Positions 50,147 to 59,503 are shown, counted from the stretch's first letter. The stretch: DNA of 61,428 nucleotides from an uncultured Bacteroidales bacterium (GCA_903879715.1 CAIRMR010000052.1:1-61428); one strand, 5' to 3'. Program-made: numbers and translations. Notes: generated by a model from the sequence alone, not told the origin.

Positions 50147-50908
50147 TTACTTCAGTTCTCCGGAAAGAATTTTGTTAATACAAAGCTTGGTGTAGAGGGA
50201 AAAGCTGCCTGAGAGCATCCATTGCAGGTAAGAAGGATCGTTTGAGGCTTTTTTGCCGATGTTTTTGCCAAAGGTGAAAACAATATCGCCGTATTCATTG
50301 CGGGTGAATTTGCGTTCGTAATCAATGATGGTATTACCCTTGTTGCAAAGTTCATCCAATGAATCAACAGAAGATTGCAATGCGTATTTTTCGATCTGAG
50401 CATTGAAGACTTCGGCTGAAGCGAGAGTATCTGCTTCGGCACCATGGGCACCATCGTGGTCTTTGCCGCAATAAAATTTGTAGGCAGCGGTAAGATCGCG
50501 TTTTTCCATCATATGGTAAATACGCATTGCATCTACAAATTTTGTGTCTTCATCAAATGGGAGAGGGGCGCCGGCGCGAAGAAATTCTTCGACAATTATG
50601 GGAACATCGAAGCCGGTGCTGTTGAAACCGCCAATGTCACAGCCCTGGAAGAATTTTGAGATACTTACTGCTTTTTGAGCGAAGATGGGTTCGTCGGCTA
50701 CATCAATATCACGAATGCCATGGACCATTGTGGCTTCAGGAGGGATTGGGATTGTGGGATTGAATCGACGGGTTTTTATTTCTTTTGTTCCATCCGGGAA
50801 GAACTTGCACGCGGATAATTCAATAATCCGGTCGTTGATGCGGTCGACGCCGGTGGTTTCGGTATCGAAGAAGATGATGGGGCGGGAGAGGATAAGGTTA
50901 GAGAGCAT
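50147..50908 (-). CDS. DnaQ-like 3'-5' exonuclease
   Basis: I start at the ATG of 50908 (MLSNLILSRPIIFFDTETTG); the longer frame adds 11 residues not expected in the family. Motifs are FFDTETTGVD (ExoI), FNSTGFDVPIIVEE (ExoII) and DGAHGAEADTLASAEVF (ExoIII, DEDDh), so it should be catalytic. Bacteroidota genomes have a free-standing exonuclease of this type. The C-terminus continues DPSYLQWMLSGSFSLYTKLC, an ExoX-like extension that recalls the small protein at 46631. It is 84 bp upstream of the UvrD fusion gene on the same strand, so two DnaQ-type domains are neighbours. Confidence 0.88.
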   Translation of the reverse strand: MLSNLILSRPIIFFDTETTGVDRINDRIIELSACKFFPDGTKEIKTRRFNPTIPIPPEATMVHGIRDIDVADEPIFAQKAVSISKFFQGCDIGGFNSTGFDVPIIVEEFLRAGAPLPFDEDTKFVDAMRIYHMMEKRDLTAAYKFYCGKDHDGAHGAEADTLASAEVFNAQIEKYALQSSVDSLDELCNKGNTIIDYERKFTRNEYGDIVFTFGKNIGKKASNDPSYLQWMLSGSFSLYTKLCINKILSGELK

Positions 50909-51141
50909 AGTGTAAGCTGTTAAAAAAAATAAAGATAACAAGATAATTGAGACAAAATGTATGGCATAAATTTCGAGTGCTTGGGAGAGCCTATCATCAA
51001 CTTACATGTTATTTAAGGCAATATTTTTTTTCTCTAGCAATGGAGTAAATATAACATAACTACATGCCTCGTCGCAGCAGGAGGAGATTTATAAGGTGGT
51101 TAAACACTTGAGTATATCTTGTTGATTATGAGACGGAAATT

Positions 51142-51187
51142 CAGGATAGAAAAATAGTACCGACATGCGTTACAAATGGGTGCCAGT
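51142..51187. repeat. GACATGCGTTACAAA repeat, copy 1
   Basis: AGGATAGAAAAATAGTACCG then ACATGCGTTACAAATGGGTG followed by CCAGTAGAGG is one of four degenerate copies of an element also found at about 53709-53750 (two) and 53805-53850 (one). It lies between two minus-strand genes. The core contains an inverted GCGTTACAAACGC-like motif. Confidence 0.65.
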
Positions 51188-51196
51188 AGAGGAAGG

Positions 51197-51700
51197 CTAT
51201 GATGAGAATATTCTCCAAGGTTTAGGGAAAAATACCCAACGCCCTTCTATTTTAACCCAATATTCATAAGATATGCCTGAGGTATTACCTATTTCACGTA
51301 AAAGTGTAATATTATAAAAAACCACATTTGGTTGAAGTTTGTTCACTATATTTTTCATTCCACCAGCGTAATTACCTTTGCCCTGGGAAATATCTGAGAT
51401 ACTGAATGATCCCACTTTGATATCTGCATATTTTTCAAGCTCAGTTTTTTGTTGATTCCGCATATTCTTTTTCAAATCAACTATGTATCCGTAAAAAGTA
51501 TACGCATTTTCTTTATTGAAAACCATTGAACAGTCCTCAAGTGTAGGAAGAGAATTAATACACAGATCAAAGTATGACTTACTGTCCAGATATTTACTAA
51601 AATATACTTTTGCTTGTTCCGAATAATTCTGTGAAAATCCAGAATCTGATATTAACATTAAAGTAAAAACCAATGAAATATTAATAATTATTTTTTTCAT
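51197..51700 (-). CDS. Small secreted protein
   Basis: The 167-residue product has a signal peptide (MKKIIINISLVFTLMLISDS, cut after SGFSQ) and a mature domain beginning NYSEQAKVYFSKYLDSKSYF. Two cysteines (FDLCINS and LEDCSMV) could pair. SYEYWVKIEGRWVFFPKPWR at the end looks like an NTF2/SnoaL-type last strand. The function is unknown. The gene is 101 bp downstream of another secreted protein gene. Confidence 0.55.
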   Translation of the reverse strand: MKKIIINISLVFTLMLISDSGFSQNYSEQAKVYFSKYLDSKSYFDLCINSLPTLEDCSMVFNKENAYTFYGYIVDLKKNMRNQQKTELEKYADIKVGSFSISDISQGKGNYAGGMKNIVNKLQPNVVFYNITLLREIGNTSGISYEYWVKIEGRWVFFPKPWRIFSS

Positions 51701-51801
51701 TTGAAGTAGAGCTATTAAAGTTGAAAGGTATGATTTAAATGATGATGTAAATTTTGTATTGATAATTTCAAAAGTAAGGTCAATTTTAAATCACAGGGTA
51801 A

Positions 51802-52467
51802 TTAAAACTCTTTCTCCCCAATAGCTTCAATGGCAGCTCCATTTTTGTCGTAAAGCCAATCTTGTGTATATCTGCCTTTGTTTTGTTCAATATCAGTAAT
51901 TGTAATATTAAGGTTCCCATCCTGAAATACTTTATTCAGCCAACCTGAGCTAAAAAAGGCTAATTTTCTACTAGGGATAAAACAATAATGAATGGCATTT
52001 GAAACTGTCCAAGCAGAAGTCTCAAAATAGACTCTTTGGCCATCAGAGGATAACTGAAGGTTTGAAATGTTGCAAAGGCCCGAAAAAGGATATTCATCTG
52101 AATCTGAATAATTAATTGGAGAGCTACCTGTACCATCTGACTTGCAGCCTTGAACAATAACATTTTCAACTGATGATTTTAAATTATAAAGTACAATTTT
52201 AGTTTCATCAATTATTTCTACACCCTCTTCAGGCTCAGTAGGATTTTTAATGGTGCGTAGATAAATTACAAATGACTTATCATTAGCCATTATAGGTTGC
52301 GAATCGAAGCCTTTGGCCGTAAGTTGACGAGATTCAGCATTGTCATATTGAACATAGATATTCCCGTTTTTGATAAACGTTTTAGTAGCTTCCTGAGATT
52401 TTACGAGTTGAGCTATCAGACAAAGAGTTGCTGAAAGTAATATGCGGGAAGTAGAAGTTAGTTTCAT
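51802..52467 (-). CDS. Secreted TolB/PD40-like protein
   Basis: A signal peptide (to about residue 24, ending LVKSQ) is followed by a beta-propeller-like segment: IYVQYDNAESRQLTAKGFDS then QPIMANDKSFVIYLRT, and later ISNLQLSSDGQRVYFETSAW. The order R-Q-L-T-x-x-G-x-x-S-x-P-x-x-S-x-D is that of WD40-like PD40 repeats. At 221 residues it has too few repeats for a full propeller, so it may be a fragment of one or pair with a partner. It is expected in the periplasm. Confidence 0.6.
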   Translation of the reverse strand: MKLTSTSRILLSATLCLIAQLVKSQEATKTFIKNGNIYVQYDNAESRQLTAKGFDSQPIMANDKSFVIYLRTIKNPTEPEEGVEIIDETKIVLYNLKSSVENVIVQGCKSDGTGSSPINYSDSDEYPFSGLCNISNLQLSSDGQRVYFETSAWTVSNAIHYCFIPSRKLAFFSSGWLNKVFQDGNLNITITDIEQNKGRYTQDWLYDKNGAAIEAIGEKEF

Positions 52468-52622
52468 TTTATATCAAGAGTTAATTTACAAGTTATTAAG
52501 TTCTATTTTATCAATGTAGTAGTGTATTGCATACAGAATCCACTCTGTATAGGTTGTTTGTGAACAGCTAAGAAAGACAATAGTTATTATACAGTGTGAA
52601 AATTGAAGGTATAATATTAAAA

Positions 52623-53417
52623 TTATTCTGCAGGTGTTGCTGAGGATACATTAATCTGAAAACCACCAGTTGCTCCTGGAGCATCAGCTTTTATTTTATA
52701 CCTAATACTATTACCAGCGCCTACATATTCATAAACTGTATAGTAGACCTTACTAAGTTCTGTATCCGTTTTTGTGAACCAAGTAACTTCAACTACTACA
52801 TCCTTGAAGTTAGCAATTGAAGCGGAATTAGTGATTGTACCTTCAAGGACTTTTAGCCCAATCAAGTTGTTTCGCATCGTTCCCTCAATTTTAAGATAAT
52901 TAACAGGATTTTCCCGCTCTCTTGAAACCAGCTCTTGACGAAGCTCTTCCGGAGATTTTTCTCTAGAGGGATTTGAAAATAGTCTGTTTTCATTGCCATT
53001 ACCATTACTTCGTTTGTCGATATATGTAGTTATCCCGATTACAATGATAATAATGAGTCCCGTCCAAAACCAAATTGATTTCTTGTTTGATTTTGTTTTT
53101 TGAGTATTGGTTTTTGAAACAGGCTCAGTTTGTGGCTGAGGTTGTGGTTGAGCTGGTTGAGAATGAATTGGAAGATCGGGAAGAAATTTGCTTGATGCTG
53201 CTTTTAATCTATCAACTGAAATATATGACGGATTTGATTCAAAATCATCAATAAGTTCTTTTGCTATTTCGATTCGACCATTACTGAGTTTAACAGAATA
53301 ATTGAAATCCAGATTAAGCATACTTCTTTCATAACTTCCAAAAGCAGGATTATATGGTCTCATCTTATCAATCAATGGAACAATTGCAGTCTTCTTCTCG
53401 TCGAGTTGTTGGCTCAT
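52623..53417 (-). CDS. Single-span membrane protein with Gln/Pro linker
   Basis: The 264-residue protein has a cytoplasmic N-terminal part (VKLSNGRIEIAKELIDDFES), a Gln/Pro-rich linker (QPAQPQPQPQTEPV, about 87-100), one membrane helix (IWFWTGLIIIIVIGITTYI, about 115-133) and an outer domain with a FxLYD-like beta sandwich: YLKIEGTMRNNLIGLKVLEG, ITNSASIANFKDVVVEVTW. Such domains are extracytoplasmic binding modules. It might couple an outside signal to a cytoplasmic partner. The gene is alone, with a 470-bp gap upstream. Confidence 0.6.
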   Translation of the reverse strand: MSQQLDEKKTAIVPLIDKMRPYNPAFGSYERSMLNLDFNYSVKLSNGRIEIAKELIDDFESNPSYISVDRLKAASSKFLPDLPIHSQPAQPQPQPQTEPVSKTNTQKTKSNKKSIWFWTGLIIIIVIGITTYIDKRSNGNGNENRLFSNPSREKSPEELRQELVSRERENPVNYLKIEGTMRNNLIGLKVLEGTITNSASIANFKDVVVEVTWFTKTDTELSKVYYTVYEYVGAGNSIRYKIKADAPGATGGFQINVSSATPAE

Positions 53418-53888
53418 ATTGGTTAGTTTAGAATAAGTTTTAACTAGTTGTAGTTTGGAATTTATTTAATTGAAAAAGTTAGACTAAAGTAAAGAACTAA
53501 TACACAAAATTGATACTTTTTAAGAGTTCATCTGCGCAAAATATGATAATTGTTCAGCCGTCAAACTTAAGAAGATTTTTATAATTGAGAACTATCAAAG
53601 TTTTATTGTTAACTTTAATTTTAAGGTTTTAATAAGTACAGAGTTCTATTATATGATGGCTTAATGAATAATGTATAGCATAAGACAAGCGAATCAACGG
53701 GAGAAATTATTACAGAACATGTTGTAAGCACATGCCAGCAAGATATATCGACATGTTTTACAATCGCACACTAGGGTTAATGTGCGATTTTGAGAATTTG
53801 ATGATGGATAGAAAAATTATATCGACATACGTTATAAACGTGCACCAGAGGTTATTCACATCACTATGCACTCAAACGCAAATTGCGA
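53418..53888. other. Gene-free stretch with three copies of a dispersed repeat
   Basis: No gene is seen. From 53700 to 53860 there are three degenerate copies of the element at 51142: AACATGTTGTAAGCACATGC at about 53716, ATCGACATGTTTTACAATCG at about 53748 and ATCGACATACGTTATAAACG at about 53821, the last followed by TGCACCAGAGG. They lie just downstream of the stop of the PLD/SF2 helicase gene. Confidence 0.65.
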
Positions 53889-56800
53889 TTATCCAACAGC
53901 CATTTTCGCAGAGTTTTTCCAGAAATAAGGCGGCATAGGTTCACTGAGTTCCCAGGTGATGCTCATTGGTTTTGAGCCTGTGTATTCAACAAATCTTGCA
54001 TCTCCTAGAAAAACATATGAAATTGTATTTTTATATTCATCTTCATTCTTTTCCCTGACAAACAATAATATTTTCTTATTAAGTACTTGTTGATTAATAT
54101 AGGATAGGCCTTTCCCTTTATCAGGTCTCGATGAATTCTGAGTTTGCCAGTGAAACAAACGATCACTAATAGCAAAATCCTGATACAGAGTAGATGGAGA
54201 GAAATCTTTTTCGGACTTGATAAGGTCGATAAATAGAATTTCTGTGTTTAGGTTCTTATTTTCAGCTACACCGACACCTATTTTGTTTGATGACACTTTT
54301 TCAAATGTTGACATGTTAAATGCAACTAATATCTGATCTCTAGTATATCGACTATGAAGCTTTAGTGGCTGATTGTAAGGAAATAAAATATCTTTTTCTA
54401 AGAAATTGATCTTATCTAATAAAATTTCAAGGACTTCAATAATTTCACTGGTCAGAACTTTATTTCTACCAATTGTTCTGATACTTTCTTCCAGCGTATC
54501 AAAGCTGCCAGCAGTTTGCCATACATCATAATGCAACATTAAAGCCATTGACTTTTCTGTATCCTTTAATTCGTTCAGGTTAATTTCAAAATTAATACTG
54601 GCTAAAGATAGAATAAACTGGAAGTAAGAGGTAGAACTACATGACAACCATTTTTTACTAATAGCCCGGCTAATTTCAGTTTCATTAACGGCTGGAAAAT
54701 CTTCAATTTGTGTTGCTGTTACGCACAATCTTTTCCAACTCCCTTTTTTATATAGAGTTTGTAATGGAATGTGATAGAAGTTCATAAAATTCTTGAGTGA
54801 AAGCGGCAAAGTAGTTTGATACTGGTAGTTTCGAATTTTGTTAATTAATTGGTTTATATTCAGTGAGGTTGCATTTTTAATATTCTGCAAAATAATATCT
54901 TTTGCTTTTTTCTCCAGAACAATCGTACATCCTAAGGGTAGATGAGGAAAGTCATCTTCAATTTCTTTTGGAGTCGAAGTATTAGTTGGACCAACCAATG
55001 CCCGGAATTTACCTTCAAAATCATATTCCGGTCTTGAATTTCCAACAAAATCCAGCACTGTAAGGCATTCCTTATTTTCAGCAAGCCTTAATCCCCTTCC
55101 TAGTTGCTGAAGAAAAACAGTTAAACTTTCTGTAGGACGAAGGAAAAGAACAGTATCAATTTCTGGAATATCAATACCTTCATTAAAAATATCAACAACG
55201 AAAAGGTAATTGATTTCTTTATTCTGGAGCTTTCTGCGAATTTCTTCTCTTAATTCAGACCTAGAACTGACCAGATAGTCTGCTTTTAATTGTGCGAGGG
55301 TAAATTTTTCTGCCATGTATTGAGCATGCTCCTGCGTTACACAAAAACAAAGTGCTCTTACATCATCAATATCTCTCAGGTACTTATTGAGATTGGTTAT
55401 TATTTCACCAACCCTTATATCATTGTGCGTATAGATTTGAGTAAGTTCACTTGGAAGATATTTCCCATTTTGCCATTGTACCAGAGATAAATCGATACTA
55501 TCTGAAATTCCGAAGTACTGGAATGGACAAAGCAATCTTCTGTTTAAAGCTTCCGGCAACCTGATTTCAGCAGCAATTGTTCCTGAGAAATCCTCAAGAA
55601 TGTCTGCTCCATCCATCCTTTCTGGTGTTGCAGTTAAACCTAAAAGAATTTTAGGATTGAAATGATTTAATATAGGTCGGTAGCTTGAAGCTGCAATATG
55701 ATGTACTTCGTCAACAACAATGAAATCGTAAAATGATTCTGAAAGGGTTAATTTATCAATTCTGTTATTTAATGTTTGAACGGAAGCGAAAACGCAATTG
55801 TATGTTTCAGGTTCAATTCCATCAACCCACAACTCACCAAAATTATTATCCCGTAAAACTCCTTGAAAAGTTGCTTGCGCCTGTTGCAGTATTTCTTTGC
55901 GGTGAGCTACAAATAAAAGTGTTGAATTCGGATACTGCTTTTTAAAGTTTTTAAAATCAAAAGCAGAAATAACGGTTTTACCAGTTCCTGTAGCAGCAAC
56001 AATTAAATTCCTGAAACGGTTGTGAACTATTCTTTCAGTCTGAAGATTTTCTAAAATCTCCTCCTGAAATGGGAATGGTTTGATATCGAAGTAAGAAGCA
56101 GAGTTGTTCCTGCCGTGAGTTCTCTCTTTTTTTAGCGCAATTCTTAATTTCTCACTATGGTGAATTTTATCAAATAATTCAAAGTCTTTATCTTGCCAAT
56201 ATGTATCAAAAGTTTTCTGGAATTTAACAATAATGTGCTCAGCTTCCCTTGTTGTTACTTTAAGATTCCATTCCAAACCAGTTGTTAAAGCTGAACGAGA
56301 AAAGTTAGAAGACCCTATATAGCCCGTGTGAAATCCGGTGTTTCTTAAAAACAAGTAAGCCTTTGCATGTAATCTTTCATTGTCAGTATTGTAAGAAACT
56401 TTTATCTCTGTATTCTTTAATCCTGATAAGTATTCTACGGCTTTTAAATCTGTTGCTCCCATGTAGGAGGTAGTTATGACTCTAAGTTGACCGCCTCTTT
56501 CGGTAAACTCAAATAATTCTTTCTCGAAAATTCTTATTCCAGTCCATTTGATAAACGATACAAGGAAATTTATTTTATCTGAAGAAAGAATTTCTTTTTT
56601 GATTTCGCTTTCGAGAGATATACCTGCATTGTTTCCGGTAAATAGTTCGCTTTGAGATAACCGAGTATAAGGAGTTATTTCTTTCAAATGTTTGTCGAAA
56701 TCAGAGAATCTTGCATCGATCTTTTTAAAAATTGCAGAAAGCATCTTTGCTTCTGTTGCTATTATATCTTCATCAAATTCCTCGTCCTTCAGTTCTGTTC

Positions 56801-57035
56801 TCAAAAGAAAAATAATCTTGTTTGAAAGCTCGATTTGTTTTTCAATACTGTCGTCTCCAGTTATAAGATTGAGCGCAAAACGAATTACTTCAACCAGGTA
56901 TTGAGACAACAGCCTTGATGCCTCATTTTTATCGATGGGACTTTCTTTTATGTAATAAGTATTTCTATCCAAATTATTCAATTTGGAAGAGATCAGTTTG
57001 TTTATAAGTTGCTCATAGAGTCCAAGTTGTGTCAT
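53889..57035 (-). CDS. PLD-nuclease/SF2 helicase with DUF3427
   Basis: The 1048-residue protein joins three parts. Residues about 130-280 form a phospholipase-D-type nuclease domain with RLHAKAYLF (H223, K225) and YIGSSNFSRSA (239-249). Residues about 320-700 are an SF2 helicase: VAATGTGKTVIS (347-358), VVDEVHHIAAS (440-450), LGLTATPERMDG (465-476), then FNEGIDIPEIDTVLFLRPTE and QQLGRGLRLAE. The last 300 residues match the DUF3427 layout. The nuclease plus translocase plan is frequent in defence islands. The gene overlaps the Nudix gene by 23 bp. Motifs are intact. Confidence 0.9.
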   Translation of the reverse strand: MTQLGLYEQLINKLISSKLNNLDRNTYYIKESPIDKNEASRLLSQYLVEVIRFALNLITGDDSIEKQIELSNKIIFLLRTELKDEEFDEDIIATEAKMLSAIFKKIDARFSDFDKHLKEITPYTRLSQSELFTGNNAGISLESEIKKEILSSDKINFLVSFIKWTGIRIFEKELFEFTERGGQLRVITTSYMGATDLKAVEYLSGLKNTEIKVSYNTDNERLHAKAYLFLRNTGFHTGYIGSSNFSRSALTTGLEWNLKVTTREAEHIIVKFQKTFDTYWQDKDFELFDKIHHSEKLRIALKKERTHGRNNSASYFDIKPFPFQEEILENLQTERIVHNRFRNLIVAATGTGKTVISAFDFKNFKKQYPNSTLLFVAHRKEILQQAQATFQGVLRDNNFGELWVDGIEPETYNCVFASVQTLNNRIDKLTLSESFYDFIVVDEVHHIAASSYRPILNHFNPKILLGLTATPERMDGADILEDFSGTIAAEIRLPEALNRRLLCPFQYFGISDSIDLSLVQWQNGKYLPSELTQIYTHNDIRVGEIITNLNKYLRDIDDVRALCFCVTQEHAQYMAEKFTLAQLKADYLVSSRSELREEIRRKLQNKEINYLFVVDIFNEGIDIPEIDTVLFLRPTESLTVFLQQLGRGLRLAENKECLTVLDFVGNSRPEYDFEGKFRALVGPTNTSTPKEIEDDFPHLPLGCTIVLEKKAKDIILQNIKNATSLNINQLINKIRNYQYQTTLPLSLKNFMNFYHIPLQTLYKKGSWKRLCVTATQIEDFPAVNETEISRAISKKWLSCSSTSYFQFILSLASINFEINLNELKDTEKSMALMLHYDVWQTAGSFDTLEESIRTIGRNKVLTSEIIEVLEILLDKINFLEKDILFPYNQPLKLHSRYTRDQILVAFNMSTFEKVSSNKIGVGVAENKNLNTEILFIDLIKSEKDFSPSTLYQDFAISDRLFHWQTQNSSRPDKGKGLSYINQQVLNKKILLFVREKNEDEYKNTISYVFLGDARFVEYTGSKPMSITWELSEPMPPYFWKNSAKMAVG

Positions 57036-57417
57036 AATGTAATTTTAAAAATTCTTCTAATACAGGAATATCAGCCAAAGCCCAGTCTAATGTTTTCAGT
57101 TCTTCTGGTTCAAGCCATTTAAAACTTTTATGTTCAGCAAGAGAGATGTCGCCACTTACATATTTAGTTACATAAGGAATGAGGTTAATTTTAAAATTAC
57201 CATAATCGAAGGGTTTAGGTTCTAACCTTTGCAGGATACTTATTTCTAAATTCAATTCTTCTTTTATTTCTCTGTGCAGACAATATTCAGCAGTTTCATT
57301 CAATTCAATTTTTCCTCCAGGAAACTCCCATTTTAATGGAAGACTCATTATTTCACTTCTTTGAGTTACTAATATTTTATTTCCTTTAAAAATTATGGCA
57401 CAAGTTACATCAATCAT
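57013..57417 (-). CDS. Nudix hydrolase (MutT-like)
   Basis: The 134-residue enzyme has a Nudix box GKIELNETAEYCLHREIKEE (35-54), continuing LNL, with the residues for Mg-dependent pyrophosphate hydrolysis; the Gly of the consensus end is Asn. The N-terminal MIDVTCAIIFKGNKILVTQR is typical of 8-oxo-dGTP or CTP-type (NudG/MutT) pyrophosphohydrolases. It overlaps the helicase start by 23 bp, so translation is coupled, which argues that its substrate belongs to the same process as the helicase-nuclease. Confidence 0.92.
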   Translation of the reverse strand: MIDVTCAIIFKGNKILVTQRSEIMSLPLKWEFPGGKIELNETAEYCLHREIKEELNLEISILQRLEPKPFDYGNFKINLIPYVTKYVSGDISLAEHKSFKWLEPEELKTLDWALADIPVLEEFLKLHYDTTWTL

Positions 57418-57536
57418 TCTATTTGCGGAGTATTGCTTTGAGTTTTGGGTTTCGAGTTATTTTTATGGCCTTCGGCAATGACTTTTGAGAATTTTTTATA
57501 TGCTTTATATTCTCATATTTAGCACATTAGCAATTT

Positions 57537-58403
57537 CTAGTATTCTTGTTTAGTTGGAATTACACCTCGCACTCCACCTCTTGGTTTTTCTACATCGCCA
57601 ATATAACGTGGAATCAAGTGTATATGCACATGTGAAATTGTTTGACCAGCCGACTCGCTAATGTTGATACCAATATTGTATCCATCAGGATGAAACTTAT
57701 TGTTGATAGTTTCTTTCACCCGATTTAGCATAAACCAACATGCAGACTGTTCTTTGAAAGTTAATTGAAAATAGTTGGCTATGTGCTTTTTGGGTATGAT
57801 TAGTGCATGACCTACGTTAACTGGGAATTTATCATAAATTGCATATGCAGTAGCAGATTCCATAATCAATTCCGTTTCTTTTTCCGGATTACAAAATGCA
57901 CAATCAGTATTTCCCTTTCTTTCAAATTGGTTGTAATGTTGGTATTCATAGATTTCACAATTTTCATTCTCGAATATGGATTGATATCCCAATTTTACAT
58001 TACACTGATAAGTTGGCTTCTGATGAATTTTATGAATTCTAAAACCCTCATATTGTAAATCTCTTCTTACTGCAAAATAGGCTTTGCCTGTCGGTTTCAG
58101 TAATTGTGAAACTTCAATCAGTACATTTGCTTGTTCTTCTGGCATTAAAACATTTAAAACGTAGAAGCAGATGATTGTATCAAATTTCTTAGCTGGGTAA
58201 TCGGGAAAGTAATAAGGATCATAACCAATAATGTTAAAATCCCTAGATTTAAAGACCTCAACATCCTTTCCAAATCCACATCCAAAATCTAACATCTCGC
58301 CGAGGAGTAACTTCTTATTCAATAAGAGCTTAGCAGGAAAAGAAAGAGAATCTCTTTCCTTAGCTGTCAGATGACTAAATATATTTGACTTTAGATTTCC
58401 CAT
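57537..58403 (-). CDS. Methyltransferase-HIT fusion protein
   Basis: The ATG at 58403 gives MGNLKSNIF and overlaps the HNH gene by 13 bp; the frame is open 12 codons further upstream but would overlap more. The first half (288 residues in total) is a SAM-dependent methyltransferase: EMLDFGCGFGKDVEVFK, YDPYYFPD, FDTIICFYVLNVL. From about residue 165 a HIT domain follows: CAFCNPEKE, VNVGHALIIPKKHI and the catalytic HVHIHLIPRY. HIT domains remove AMP or other nucleotides from phosphates or amines. Joined in one chain, they suggest modification of a nucleic-acid or nucleotide-like substrate. It is part of the operon 59503-53889. Confidence 0.9.
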   Translation of the reverse strand: MGNLKSNIFSHLTAKERDSLSFPAKLLLNKKLLLGEMLDFGCGFGKDVEVFKSRDFNIIGYDPYYFPDYPAKKFDTIICFYVLNVLMPEEQANVLIEVSQLLKPTGKAYFAVRRDLQYEGFRIHKIHQKPTYQCNVKLGYQSIFENENCEIYEYQHYNQFERKGNTDCAFCNPEKETELIMESATAYAIYDKFPVNVGHALIIPKKHIANYFQLTFKEQSACWFMLNRVKETINNKFHPDGYNIGINISESAGQTISHVHIHLIPRYIGDVEKPRGGVRGVIPTKQEY

Positions 58404-59503
58404 CCTTGATATCCGCGATTCGAAATTAAATAGTCGCAACGGCTCTGCAATTGTTTGATGGCTATATTTTGCCAGTCTCCAACCGGACTATTTCCAAGCA
58501 AAGCTAATTTTATTTCTTTTTGGAATCTTTGCGATTGATTTTCATTCAATAAACCCCAAAAATGAAGAATTAGGTCCTTTCTTTTTTCAATCATCTCAAC
58601 AGAAGGAATTTTATCACGTTTCTTATTGTTGGTAGCTGGCTGAGAAGGTAATAGATTCCATAAATCATTATTTCGCCATATTGAAAATGGAATCATGTGG
58701 TCAACATCATAATTTGTTATTTCTTTTCCTGTCCAGACACAAAATACTTTTCCTTCTTTTTTCAATATCGCTTTGTAAATCTTTTTTGATTCTTCGACAT
58801 CCCTAAGTGTGATTGGGCTTTTTAGAACCTCATTAATAACTTTTTCAACAGATAGATTTTTTCCTGACGCATTAACAGAGAACTCAGCCCATTTAAAAAG
58901 AATTGAATCCTGTCCACTTATGAAACTTCCCAGGAATTTAAATGATTCGTGATAGTCAATAGGAATTGAAAATGAACCAAAATTATCAATAAGGAATTCA
59001 GCATCAATGTTTTGGCTGGTCTTGATCCTTTTACCTGGTTCAAATTCAAAAATCGTATAGTAATGATTACTGACTGAACGGCCAATATATTTCATAGGCA
59101 TCTTCGTGATTGTGTCACTTAACTTTTTCGCTAATGCTATGAAATCTGATTTCAGATTATTTGGTATTCCTTTATTTTTCAAGTCGTTATAGAAAACAGA
59201 GAATCCGCCTGAATTGATATAAGCAGAAATTATTTTCTTAAACTGATTGCCAAAAGCCAGATTTGCTTCGCCATTAATCTGAGGAATATAGGTTGCTGAT
59301 TCCAAGACAGGATAATAGTAAAGCATCCATTTTTCAATAAGCAAGCCTGTTGGACAATACATCCTGTCATTACTGAATGATATAAAAGGAGAATTTTCCT
59401 GAATGATGTCAATGACACCGCGCAACAAGGCAAATTTATACGTAGTAGACTTACTATCCCGCTCTATAATTTTACTGATATTTGAAAATACCTCACTTCT
59501 CAT
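58391..59503 (-). CDS. HNH endonuclease
   Basis: The ATG at 59503 (MRSEVFSNISKIIERDSKST) is preferred; the frame is open 12 codons further upstream. The HNH core lies near residues 255-305 of this 370-residue protein: KVFCVWTGKEITNYDVDHMI, PFSIWRNNDLWNLLPSQPAT and NNKKRDKIPS. The DVDHMIP, N-LLP and N-KK-R order matches HNH_4-type nucleases used in many restriction and defence systems. The N-terminal 240 residues are unassigned and may carry target recognition. It is the first gene of the operon with the methyltransferase-HIT, Nudix and helicase genes. Confidence 0.85.
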   Translation of the reverse strand: MRSEVFSNISKIIERDSKSTTYKFALLRGVIDIIQENSPFISFSNDRMYCPTGLLIEKWMLYYYPVLESATYIPQINGEANLAFGNQFKKIISAYINSGGFSVFYNDLKNKGIPNNLKSDFIALAKKLSDTITKMPMKYIGRSVSNHYYTIFEFEPGKRIKTSQNIDAEFLIDNFGSFSIPIDYHESFKFLGSFISGQDSILFKWAEFSVNASGKNLSVEKVINEVLKSPITLRDVEESKKIYKAILKKEGKVFCVWTGKEITNYDVDHMIPFSIWRNNDLWNLLPSQPATNNKKRDKIPSVEMIEKRKDLILHFWGLLNENQSQRFQKEIKLALLGNSPVGDWQNIAIKQLQSRCDYLISNRGYQGWEI

